Assembly: GCA_029287695.1 (NCBI GenBank) | Contig: JARFQQ010000114.1 | Location: 1-6,495, forward strand | DNA: 6,495 nucleotides | Origin: Gammaproteobacteria bacterium | Lineage (GTDB): Bacteria > Pseudomonadota > Gammaproteobacteria > Chromatiales > Chromatiaceae | Direction: 5' to 3' | Part shown: piece by piece, positions 1 to 6,177 of the stretch | How positions within the stretch are numbered: the first letter of the stretch is position 1 | How the letters are laid out: each line of letters starts with the position of its first letter | The notes under the pieces: generated by a model | The model's input: the letters and a program-made list of their open reading frames with translations, nothing else | Told to the model about the DNA's origin: nothing | The model's database searches: none | Translations under genes and position numbers: made by a program

Positions 1-663
1 CTGCTTCTCCCGGAGTCCGTACTCGACATCCCGCGCCTCGGCTGTCTCAACATCCACGCCTCGCTGCTGCCGAGATGGCGCGGCGCCGCACCCATCCAGC
101 GCGCCATTCTCGCCGGTGATTCCCGCAGTGGCGTCTCCATCATGCAGATGGATGCCGGCCTGGACACGGGCCCGGTCTGGCTCGAAAGAGAGATCGCCCT
201 TCTGCCGGATGAAACAGGCGGCTCGCTGCATGACAGGCTCGCAATACTCGGGGCGGAGGCGCTCATGGAGACGCTGCCGCTGATCGCCTCTGCTGATCGC
301 AAGCCGGTTCCACAGCCAGAGGAGGGCGTCTGCTACGCGCGCAAGCTCACCAAGCAGGAGGCGCGTATCGACTGGAGCGAACCGGCGCTGCAGATCGAGC
401 GTCTCGTGCGCGCCTTCAATCCCTGGCCAGTCGCCCATGCAGATCTCGATGGAGAGAAAGTCAGGATCTGGGAGGCCCGGATGCAGGAAGGTTCCGCTTC
501 CGCACCCCCGGGCGCTGTCATCGGAACAAGCCGTGAAGGGATTGATATCTCGACTGCCGATGGCATCCTGCGCGTCATACGCTTGCAGATGCCGGGCAAA
601 CGGCCTGTCACAGCGCAGGAGTTTCTCAATGCCCGCGATGTGGCCGGAGCAAGATTCGGCTGA
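1..663 (+). CDS. fmt: Methionyl-tRNA formyltransferase, 5' end missing
   Basis: Transfers a formyl group from 10-formyl-tetrahydrofolate to the amino group of Met-tRNA(fMet) in the cytoplasm, making the initiator tRNA for bacterial translation. The reading frame is open from base 1, giving 220 residues. By comparison with the E. coli protein (about 315 aa), roughly the first 95 residues lie outside the window. Visible from the left edge are the formyltransferase signature NIHASLLPRWRGAAP (window residues 17-31, containing the catalytic Asn17 and His19) and MDAGLDTGPV (residues 50-59, containing the catalytic Asp55). The C-terminal tRNA-binding domain follows, with EEARIDW and RAFNPWP as recognisable family blocks. 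An in-frame ATG at 142 is internal and is not the start, because the catalytic motif lies before it. The stop codon shares one base with the rsmB start (TGATG). No frameshift or missing catalytic residue is seen in the part present. Identification is by motif recognition and is very secure. Confidence 0.97.
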   Translation: MLLPESVLDIPRLGCLNIHASLLPRWRGAAPIQRAILAGDSRSGVSIMQMDAGLDTGPVWLEREIALLPDETGGSLHDRLAILGAEALMETLPLIASADRKPVPQPEEGVCYARKLTKQEARIDWSEPALQIERLVRAFNPWPVAHADLDGEKVRIWEARMQEGSASAPPGAVIGTSREGIDISTADGILRVIRLQMPGKRPVTAQEFLNARDVAGARFG

Positions 664-1970
664 TGAGCAAGTCCCGGCCTGATGCCCGCACTGCTGCCGC
701 CAGGATCGTCGATGCTGTCATGTCGGGCCGGAGTCTCGACCGGGCGCTGGAAACGCATTTGCCGAGCCTCGACGTGAAGGAGCGCGCGCTCGCCTCGGAA
801 TTGAGCTACGGCACATGTCGCTGGTACCCGAGGCTGGATGCGCTTCTGGGCCTGATGCTGGACAGGCCTCTCAAATCCTCGCAACAGCCTGTGACAGCCT
901 TGTTGCTTGTCGGACTCTACCAGCTCACCGAAATGCGAATACCCGAGCATGCTGCTGTCTCCGAGACTGTCAGGGCTGTCAAAGGCCTGCGAAAGGAGTG
1001 GGCCCGCGGACTCGTCAATGCGGTCCTGAGACGCTTCATCCGCGAACGTGAGCAACTCCTGGCGCGTCTCGAAACGAGCGATACGGCAAGGCTGAACCTG
1101 CCGTCCTGGCTGCTCGAGAAGCTGAGGCGCGACTGGCCGGAGAGTCACGAGCGGATCGCCGCCGGCTGGATGCAGCGACCGCCAATGGCCTTGCGTGTCA
1201 ATCGATCCAGGATCGACCGCGAACACTACCTGGAACAGCTCGAAAAACAGGGTCTGTCGGCATATCCCTGCGACACTGCAGAAGCTGGTCTGCTGCTCGA
1301 GAAAGCCTGTTCCGTGTCGGACTTGCCGGGATTCGCCGGGGGGCATGTTTCGGTACAGGATTGCGGTGCCCAGCTCGCCGCCGAATTACTCGCACCCCGA
1401 GCCGGCGAAGCAGTCCTCGATGCCTGTGCCGCGCCGGGAGGCAAAACAGCGCACCTGCTTGAACTCGAGCCTTCCGCAAAGGTGATCGCGGCAGATATCA
1501 GCAAGGAGCGCCTGCAGCGTGTGCACGAAAACCTCGAACGCCTCTCGCTGGATGCCGAACTCGCTGTTGCAGATGCCGCTGCCCCGCCTGAGCACTGGAA
1601 GCCGGAGAGCTTCGACCGCATCCTGCTCGATGTTCCCTGTTCATCCACCGGCGTGATTCGTCGTCATCCGGATATCCGGCTGCTGCGTCGCGAGAGTGAC
1701 ATCGCCAGACTTGCTGCCTTGCAGGGGGAGATACTGGAGGCTTGCTGGCCACTGCTGAAAACCGGCGGTGTACTGTTATATGCTACCTGCTCAGTAATCG
1801 CCGAGGAGAATCAGCTGCAGGTGAGCAGGTTTCTGCAACAGCATGACGAAGCCGCAGAACGGCCCCTGTCTGCACCGGGCGCCGTGCAGCTGCAGGCTGG
1901 AATCCAGTTGCTGCCCGTCGACAGGACCACCGACGGTTTCTACTACGCCTTGCTGGAGAAACGCGGATGA
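663..1970 (+). CDS. rsmB: 16S rRNA (cytosine(967)-C5)-methyltransferase RsmB (Sun/Fmu)
   Basis: Methylates C967 of 16S rRNA at carbon 5 using S-adenosylmethionine, during small-subunit assembly in the cytoplasm. The 435-residue length is normal for the family. Residues about 5-130 form the NusB-like RNA-binding domain (ELSYGTCRWYPRLD; GLVNAVLRRF). Residues about 170-433 are the Rossmann methyltransferase: SAM-binding motif I VLDACAAPGGKTAHLLE (251-267), Asp279 in the second strand, motif IV LLDVPCSSTGVIRRHPDI (321-338, with Cys326), and motif VI YATCSVIAEEN (373-383). Cys376 is the expected nucleophile and Cys326 the expected release cysteine; both are present. The ATG at 663 overlaps the fmt stop by one base. 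The nearest GGAG (646-649) is about 13 nt away, so initiation probably depends on coupling to fmt. The fmt-rsmB order is common in proteobacteria, as in E. coli. No anomaly is seen. Confidence 0.97.
   Translation: MSKSRPDARTAAARIVDAVMSGRSLDRALETHLPSLDVKERALASELSYGTCRWYPRLDALLGLMLDRPLKSSQQPVTALLLVGLYQLTEMRIPEHAAVSETVRAVKGLRKEWARGLVNAVLRRFIREREQLLARLETSDTARLNLPSWLLEKLRRDWPESHERIAAGWMQRPPMALRVNRSRIDREHYLEQLEKQGLSAYPCDTAEAGLLLEKACSVSDLPGFAGGHVSVQDCGAQLAAELLAPRAGEAVLDACAAPGGKTAHLLELEPSAKVIAADISKERLQRVHENLERLSLDAELAVADAAAPPEHWKPESFDRILLDVPCSSTGVIRRHPDIRLLRRESDIARLAALQGEILEACWPLLKTGGVLLYATCSVIAEENQLQVSRFLQQHDEAAERPLSAPGAVQLQAGIQLLPVDRTTDGFYYALLEKRG
1955..1958 (+). promoter_or_regulatory. Shine-Dalgarno site of the DUF4390 gene
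   Basis: GGAG lies 8 nt before the ATG at 1967, inside the end of rsmB. It fixes the start that overlaps the rsmB stop and signal peptide, and it shows that this gene can load ribosomes itself as well as by coupling. Confidence 0.6.
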
Positions 1971-2503
1971 AAACACGCTGGCTGTTCTTCATGCTGCTGT
2001 TCCTGGCAGGCAGTGTCACCGCTGGCCAGATTGATATCCGGGAGACGCGCGTCTGGCTCCAGGGGGAGCGTTACCTGCTCGATGCCGATCTTGTCTACCA
2101 GCTCGATGACAGCATCATGGAAGCCCTCGACAATGGCATCCCCGTGGTCTTCAGCATCTCCGTGGTTGTCGAGGAGACTTCCCTGCTGTCGGCGCAACTC
2201 GCGAGCGACCGCCTGGATTACCGAATCCGCTTTCGCCCGCTGACCGCCTTCTACGAAGTGACCGGTCCGGAGGGGAGCAGGCGCAGTTTTGTGACGCGTG
2301 CGGCCATGTTTGCCTATCTCGGCGAATTACGCGAGATCCCGCTCGTGGATGCTTCCATGCTTGATAAGAGCGCAAGCTATCGCTATCGCATGAAAGCCGA
2401 GCTGGATATCGAGAGCCTGCCGCTGCCGATGCGTCCCATGGCATGGTTTTCCCCGGTCTGGAATCTCTCGAGCGGATGGGAGGAATGGTCATTAAGCCCG
2501 TGA
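1967..2503 (+). CDS. Exported DUF4390 family protein, function unknown
   Basis: A 178-residue protein that I assign to DUF4390 from its pattern and position; the family has no established biochemical role. Residues 1-19 look like a Sec signal peptide: positively charged MKTR, a hydrophobic core, and a VTA site with cleavage likely before Gly20. There is no lipobox cysteine. The mature part has the family features: a beta-rich start (IDIRETRVWL), YLLDADLVYQL, MEALDNGIPVVF (51-62), YRIRFRPLTAFYEVTG (85-100), a basic SRRSF segment, then LREIPLVD and a C-terminal tail rich in Trp and Ser (WNLSSGWEEW, 165-174). The start ATG (1967) overlaps the rsmB stop as ATGA, with GGAG at 1955-1958 at good spacing. 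It lies immediately before the NtrY-like kinase. I infer, without direct evidence, that the exported protein works with the sensor region of that kinase. A gene in this slot is common in related operons. Confidence 0.85.
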   Translation: MKTRWLFFMLLFLAGSVTAGQIDIRETRVWLQGERYLLDADLVYQLDDSIMEALDNGIPVVFSISVVVEETSLLSAQLASDRLDYRIRFRPLTAFYEVTGPEGSRRSFVTRAAMFAYLGELREIPLVDASMLDKSASYRYRMKAELDIESLPLPMRPMAWFSPVWNLSSGWEEWSLSP

Positions 2504-4674
2504 AGTATCTCGGCACGCGCATGTTGCTGGCACTGCTCCTGCTGTCTGCGTTGCTGTTCAGCCTGCACCTTATGAGCAGCGCGGTACAGAACTCGGCAAC
2601 ACTCAGCAGGCTTTACGTGCCCTTGCTGGTTCTCAACAGCGCCGGGTTGCTGATTCTCGTCTTTCTCATCGGTATCAGTCTCAAGCGCCTGCTTCTCGCC
2701 TACCGTCAGAACCGCCCGGGTGCGCGCCTCACCTTGCGCATGGTGATCCTCTTCACGCTCCTGTCGCTGTTGCCCGTGGGCGTCGTCTATTTCTACTCCA
2801 TGCAGTTCCTGCTGCGCGGTATCGACAGCTGGTTCGATGTCGAGATCGACAAGGCGATGGAGAATTCGTTGTCGCTTGGCAAGGCATCGCTGGACCTGCA
2901 GAGACGGCAATTGCTGCAGCAGACCAACCAGCTCAAGCGCCAGGTGGTCGAGGAGGGGACGGATGGTCTGCTGGTGCGTATCAGCGGATATCGCAGCGCC
3001 GTGAATGCCACGGAGCTGACAGTACTGGACCAGAACGGGCGCGTGCTGGCCTCGAGTAACATCAACCCGGGCGTGCTCGTTGCGGATGTGCCCGATATCG
3101 GTATCCTGCAGCAGGCGCGATCGCTCGGTTCCTATGTCGGCCTCGTGAATTACGGCGGGGATCAGTTGCTGCATGTGCGTGTGATCGTCGCCGACCTGGC
3201 GACTTCGCAATACGTGCAGGCGCTGTACCCCACGACAGAGCGTGTGAGCGGTCTCAGCAGCGAGGTCCAGGATGCCTACGAGCAATACCAGCAGCTGAGT
3301 TACCTGCGAAAGTCGCTGAAACAATCCTTTTCCCTGACCCTGTTGCTGGTGCTTCTGTTCAGCTTTTTCAGTGCTGTCTGGGCCGCGATCTATTCTGCGC
3401 GCCGCCTGCTGTCGCCGATCGTCGAGCTTGGCGAGGCGACGCGGGCTGTCGCAGAGGGTGACTACACGACGCGGCTCGCACCGCCCGGTAGCGGTGACGA
3501 ACTGGCCTTCCTGGTCTCCTCGTTCAACGACATGACCCAGCGTATAGCGCAGGCGCGTGATGAGGCAGCGCGGAGCCAGCAGCAGGTGGAACAGCAGCGG
3601 GAGTACCTCCAGACGCTGCTCGAGCATCTCTCGACCGGCGTCATCTCCATCGACAGCGATGGCATGCTGCGTACCGCCAACAGCGCTGCCGGCCAGATTC
3701 TCGGGGTGGATTTCGAAGCGCATGTCGGTGAGCACATTGCCAATATCGCGCGCCAGGCGAGGTGGCCCGAGGAGTTCATCGAAACGCTCAGGGCTGTCTG
3801 GGAGTCTGACACGCGTGAACGCCACGGGCAGGTATCGATCGATACGGATTCGGGGCGCAAGGAGCTGCAGTGGCGGACTACCTCCATGTCCGGCTCGGAG
3901 GGATACCTTGTGCTCATGTTCGATGACATCACCGGCCTGATCCGCGCGCAGAAAGAGTCTGCCTGGGGCGAGGTGGCACGACGGCTGGCGCACGAGATCA
4001 AGAATCCGCTGACCCCGATCCAGCTCTCGGCCGAGCGTCTGCGCCGTAAGTATCTCGGAAAAGTCGAGAAAGACGAGGTGCTCGACAGGGCGACGCACAC
4101 CATCATCCAGCAGGTCGAGGCGATGAAAGGCATGGTCAATGATTTCTCGGACTATGCCAGGCCCTCGGTCTTCAACCCGCGGCCGCTCGCTTTCGAGCAG
4201 CTGTTGAAGGATGTTCTCGGACTCTACGCCAGCGAGCGTGCGCTGCAGTGCAACCTCGATGCCGGCGAAACGCTCGTCGATGCCGATGCCGTGAAACTCA
4301 GGCAGGTTCTGCACAACCTCATCAAGAACGCACTGGAGGCCGTGGCCGGGGTAGACTCTCCGTCGGTGCGCATCGAGACATCGGTGCATGAAAACGCCGG
4401 CTGCCACTTTGTCCAGGCGAAAATCGAGGACAATGGCGCCGGCTTCGATCCGCAGATGCTGGGCAGGGTGTTCGAGCCTTACATCACCTCGAAGCAGAAA
4501 GGGACAGGACTCGGCCTGGCGATCGTCAGAAAGATTATTGACGAACACGAAGGGGGAATCTGGGTAGCCAACGCGGCCTCCGGAGGAGCCGTGGTTATCC
4601 TGCGATTGCCTGTTTCCGGAAAGCACGATGCACGCCGGCCGATGCCGGCCCCCACTTTCGCGAAAGAACAATGA
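2485..4674 (+). CDS. ntrY: NtrY-like membrane sensor histidine kinase
   Basis: Sensor kinase predicted to phosphorylate the NtrX-like regulator encoded next. Numbering is from the ATG at 2485 (729 aa). Membrane segments are seen at about 13-33, 46-68, 84-104 and 281-303. Residues about 105-280 form the extracytoplasmic sensor region, with no recognisable ligand motif. HAMP follows at about 304-358 (RRLLSPIVELGEATRAVAEG), then PAS at about 372-486 (TGVISIDSDG; ANSAAGQILG). The kinase core has the H-box RRLAHEIKNPLTPIQLSAER with phospho-acceptor His503, N-box HNLIKNALEA (Asn611, Asn615), G1 DNGAGFD (649-655), F-box VFEPYITSK and G2 KGTGLGLAI (672-680). All catalytic boxes are intact. The start is uncertain. 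ATG 2443 would overlap DUF4390 by 61 nt and has no ribosome site. ATG 2476, ATG 2485 and GTG 2500 are alternatives; the last makes a GTGA overlap. GGGAGG at 2478-2483 is too close to 2485 and too far from 2500. Domain order and neighbours support NtrY rather than NtrB. Confidence 0.93.
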   Translation: MVIKPVKYLGTRMLLALLLLSALLFSLHLMSSAVQNSATLSRLYVPLLVLNSAGLLILVFLIGISLKRLLLAYRQNRPGARLTLRMVILFTLLSLLPVGVVYFYSMQFLLRGIDSWFDVEIDKAMENSLSLGKASLDLQRRQLLQQTNQLKRQVVEEGTDGLLVRISGYRSAVNATELTVLDQNGRVLASSNINPGVLVADVPDIGILQQARSLGSYVGLVNYGGDQLLHVRVIVADLATSQYVQALYPTTERVSGLSSEVQDAYEQYQQLSYLRKSLKQSFSLTLLLVLLFSFFSAVWAAIYSARRLLSPIVELGEATRAVAEGDYTTRLAPPGSGDELAFLVSSFNDMTQRIAQARDEAARSQQQVEQQREYLQTLLEHLSTGVISIDSDGMLRTANSAAGQILGVDFEAHVGEHIANIARQARWPEEFIETLRAVWESDTRERHGQVSIDTDSGRKELQWRTTSMSGSEGYLVLMFDDITGLIRAQKESAWGEVARRLAHEIKNPLTPIQLSAERLRRKYLGKVEKDEVLDRATHTIIQQVEAMKGMVNDFSDYARPSVFNPRPLAFEQLLKDVLGLYASERALQCNLDAGETLVDADAVKLRQVLHNLIKNALEAVAGVDSPSVRIETSVHENAGCHFVQAKIEDNGAGFDPQMLGRVFEPYITSKQKGTGLGLAIVRKIIDEHEGGIWVANAASGGAVVILRLPVSGKHDARRPMPAPTFAKEQ
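4634..4666 (+). repeat. Paired inverted repeats before the ntrX-like start
   Basis: Two adjacent dyads lie in the last codons of the ntrY-like gene. The first is GCCGGC (4634-4639), loop CGAT, GCCGGC (4644-4649), a six-pair all-GC stem. The second is the perfect 12-bp palindrome CTTTCGCGAAAG (4655-4666). The second ends 4 nt before the ntrX-like ATG, and its 3' arm holds the only purine-rich stretch (GAAAG) that could pair with 16S rRNA. In RNA both could fold and limit independent ribosome entry, making ntrX translation depend on ribosomes arriving from ntrY. GC-rich coding sequence produces such dyads by chance, so a function is only inferred. Confidence 0.4.
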
Positions 4675-6035
4675 AGCAGCACATACTGGTTATCGATGAC
4701 GAGCCCGATATCCGTGAAACGGTAAAGGACATCCTGGAAGACGAGGGGTATCTTGTGACAGTGGCGGAAAATGCCGGGGATGGGCGTCGGCAGCTTCGGG
4801 AACGCTTGCCGGACCTCGTTCTGCTGGATATCTGGATGCCGGATGTTGACGGGATCACCCTCCTGAAAGAGTGGAAGGAGGTCAGTGGCGGGGAGTTGCC
4901 GAGCCCTGTGGTGATGATGTCTGGCCACGGAAGTGTCGAGACGGCTGTGGAGGCAACGCGCCTCGGAGCCTATGATTTTCTCGAAAAACCGCTCAGCATC
5001 GCCAAGCTGCTCGTCACTGTCGAGCGCGCTGTAGAGAACAGCCAGCTCAGGGAGGAGAAAAACCGTCTCGAGACCGGGCAGGCCCCTGATCCGACTGGAA
5101 GGAGCGCGATCATCCTGCGTCTCAAGGAGCAGGTCAAGCGGATTGCCCAGCATGACTCCTGGATTCTCATGACCGGTGAGCCCGGTAGCGGGCGAGAGAC
5201 TTTCGCACGCTACCTGCATGCGGGCAGCCGCCGGTCTGATCGGCCTTTTGTCGAGGTGGTTGTCTCCTCCATGGCTCCCGGGAATGCGGCGCTGGAGCTT
5301 TTCGGCCAGGAACAGGAAGGCCGGATCAAGTACGGTCGTCTCGAACAGGCGCGCGGTGGCACCCTCTTTCTCGATGAGGTTGCTGACATGGATCTGGATA
5401 TCCAGGCACAGCTTCTCGGGGCGCTGGAGACCGGTGCATTTCTGCGGGTCGGGGGCGTTGAGCCGGTGCAGATCGACATCCGCCTGATCGCCGCTACCAG
5501 CAAAAACCTCGAGGAGGAGGTCGAGTCCGGACGTTTCCGCAAGGAGCTCTTCTATCAACTGAATGTCGTGCCGCTGCATATCCCGGCCCTGCGCGAGCAT
5601 CCCGAGGACGTCACGGAGTTGCTCGAGTACTACAGCGACTACTACGCGACCCATGAACGCCTTGCCTACAGAACATTCAGCATGGCCGCTCGGAATTTTC
5701 TGCGTCAGCACGGCTGGCCCGGAAATGTCCGCGAACTGAAAAATCTCGTGCAGCGTCTCATGATCCTCGGTGGACCGGAGGAGATTGGGCTCGAGGAGGT
5801 CGAGCAGGCTCTGGGTGCGTCGCCTCAGGCAGCGATGGGCGGTACAACCGTCTCCTTCGATCAGCCGTTGCGTGAGGCCAGGGAGGAGTTCGAGAAGGCC
5901 TATCTTTCCTACCAGCTCGACAAGCATGGCGGCAATGTGACGGAAATGGCGGAGGAAGTGCAGATGGAGCGCACTCATCTTTACCGGAAACTCAAGAGCC
6001 ACGGCATCGCCACGAAAGAGTCGCGCAAACACTGA
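4671..6035 (+). CDS. ntrX: NtrX-like response regulator with degenerate AAA+ domain
   Basis: DNA-binding response regulator, 454 aa, partner of the preceding kinase; the ATG overlaps its stop as ATGA. The receiver (about 4-120) is intact: acidic Asp9 and Asp10, phospho-acceptor Asp53 (LLDIWMPDVDG), Ser84 and Lys106. The AAA+ domain covers about 140-370. Walker B is normal (GGTLFLDEV, Asp235-Glu236), as are the first arginine finger (Arg290) and the sensor II block WPGNVRELKN (349-358). Other key positions are altered. Walker A is GEPGSGRE (169-176) with Arg175 for Lys. The switch Asn is Val197. The second arginine finger is Gln296. The GAFTGA loop is absent: ELFG (209-212) runs through QEQEGRIKYG into RLEQA. 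The C-terminal Fis-type HTH (about 405-447, ending MERTHLYRKLKSHGI) looks functional and is of NtrX type. I infer a phosphorylation-controlled DNA-binding protein that does not remodel sigma54 polymerase. An orphan NtrC-like regulator is the less likely alternative. Confidence 0.92.
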   Translation: MKQHILVIDDEPDIRETVKDILEDEGYLVTVAENAGDGRRQLRERLPDLVLLDIWMPDVDGITLLKEWKEVSGGELPSPVVMMSGHGSVETAVEATRLGAYDFLEKPLSIAKLLVTVERAVENSQLREEKNRLETGQAPDPTGRSAIILRLKEQVKRIAQHDSWILMTGEPGSGRETFARYLHAGSRRSDRPFVEVVVSSMAPGNAALELFGQEQEGRIKYGRLEQARGGTLFLDEVADMDLDIQAQLLGALETGAFLRVGGVEPVQIDIRLIAATSKNLEEEVESGRFRKELFYQLNVVPLHIPALREHPEDVTELLEYYSDYYATHERLAYRTFSMAARNFLRQHGWPGNVRELKNLVQRLMILGGPEEIGLEEVEQALGASPQAAMGGTTVSFDQPLREAREEFEKAYLSYQLDKHGGNVTEMAEEVQMERTHLYRKLKSHGIATKESRKH

Positions 6036-6041
6036 TTTGCG
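6024..6041 (+). repeat. Inverted repeat across the ntrX-like stop codon
   Basis: CGCAAA (6024-6029) and TTTGCG (6036-6041) form a perfect six-pair dyad with a 6-nt loop that contains the TGA stop (6033-6035). No T run follows, so it is not a canonical intrinsic terminator. It may stabilise or process the 3' end of the operon transcript, or may be chance. Confidence 0.35.
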
Positions 6042-6069
6042 AACATCGCTTGATTCCTCTCTCCAGCAC

Positions 6070-6086
6070 ATGCAGTATGACTGCAT
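6070..6086 (+). promoter_or_regulatory. Perfect 7-bp dyad, candidate operator
   Basis: ATGCAGTATGACTGCAT is a perfect inverted repeat with 7-bp arms and a 3-bp centre, in the AT-richer intergenic region about 92 bp before the PstS-like start. It is followed at once by AAAATGATAAT, which includes a GATAAT that could act as a -10 hexamer (6092-6097). No convincing -35 is seen at the right distance. The symmetry fits binding by a dimeric regulator, possibly the Fis-type HTH of the upstream regulator, but nothing in the sequence identifies the binder. Confidence 0.4.
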
Positions 6087-6128
6087 AAAATGATAATAAC
6101 CGGCTGTTTTTCTTTGTATATCATCCAG

Positions 6129-6149
6129 CCATGACAAGGGATTGTCTGG
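6129..6149 (+). promoter_or_regulatory. Leader hairpin 1, containing the dyad GACAAGGGATTGTC
   Basis: GACAA (6133-6137) and TTGTC (6142-6146) pair around the tetraloop GGGA. CCA (6129-6131) and TGG (6147-6149) extend the stem to eight pairs with one bulged T (6132). At the DNA level the core is CAA-N4-TTG, the spaced-palindrome form that I recall being described for NtrX binding in alphaproteobacteria. It may therefore be an operator, an RNA stem, or both. Confidence 0.4.
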
Positions 6150-6167
6150 TCATGAATGGAGACCAGA
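6145..6167 (+). promoter_or_regulatory. Leader hairpin 2, abutting the ribosome binding site
   Basis: TCTGGTC (6145-6151) and GACCAGA (6161-6167) form a perfect seven-pair stem with a 9-nt loop. The 3' arm overlaps the first bases of the ribosome binding site at 6166-6171. The 5' arm shares bases 6145-6149 with leader hairpin 1, so the two stems cannot form together. Confidence 0.4.
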
Positions 6168-6171
6168 GGAG
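6166..6171 (+). promoter_or_regulatory. Ribosome binding site of the PstS-like gene
   Basis: GAGGAG lies 6 nt before the ATG at 6178. It is the best Shine-Dalgarno match in the window and fixes the start of the last gene, which unlike the others cannot rely on coupling. Confidence 0.8.
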
Positions 6172-6177
6172 ATTGAA

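Noticed and set aside
333..1346. Open frame of 337 codons on the - strand across fmt and rsmB
   Set aside because: It overlaps two well-identified genes, and its composition is that of an antisense shadow.
3973..3989. TGGCAC...GGC resembling a sigma54 -24/-12 element
   Set aside because: It lies inside the H-box coding region, the -12 half does not match TTGCA well, and no gene starts just downstream.
2383..4671. Very long open frame (762 codons) on the - strand opposite the kinase gene
   Set aside because: It mirrors a clearly real kinase gene with all its boxes. The antisense product is low-complexity, rich in Gln, Arg and His, with no recognisable domain. Long antisense frames are expected opposite GC-rich coding sequence.
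6081..6097. CTGCATAAAATGATAAT as a possible PhoB (Pho) box before a PstS-like gene
   Set aside because: Only loose similarity to the CTGTCAT direct repeats; the spacing and second half do not fit. It was tempting mainly because of the neighbouring gene.
6070..6115. Intrinsic terminator formed by the 6070-6086 dyad and the T-rich run near 6105-6115
   Set aside because: The T run is about 18 nt beyond the stem, and the stem is short with a 3-nt loop, so it does not have the canonical arrangement.
4479..6137. Long open frame (552 codons) on the - strand opposite the ntrX-like gene
   Set aside because: Same reasoning: no domain, the sense gene is unmistakable, and its ribosome site and start context are poor.
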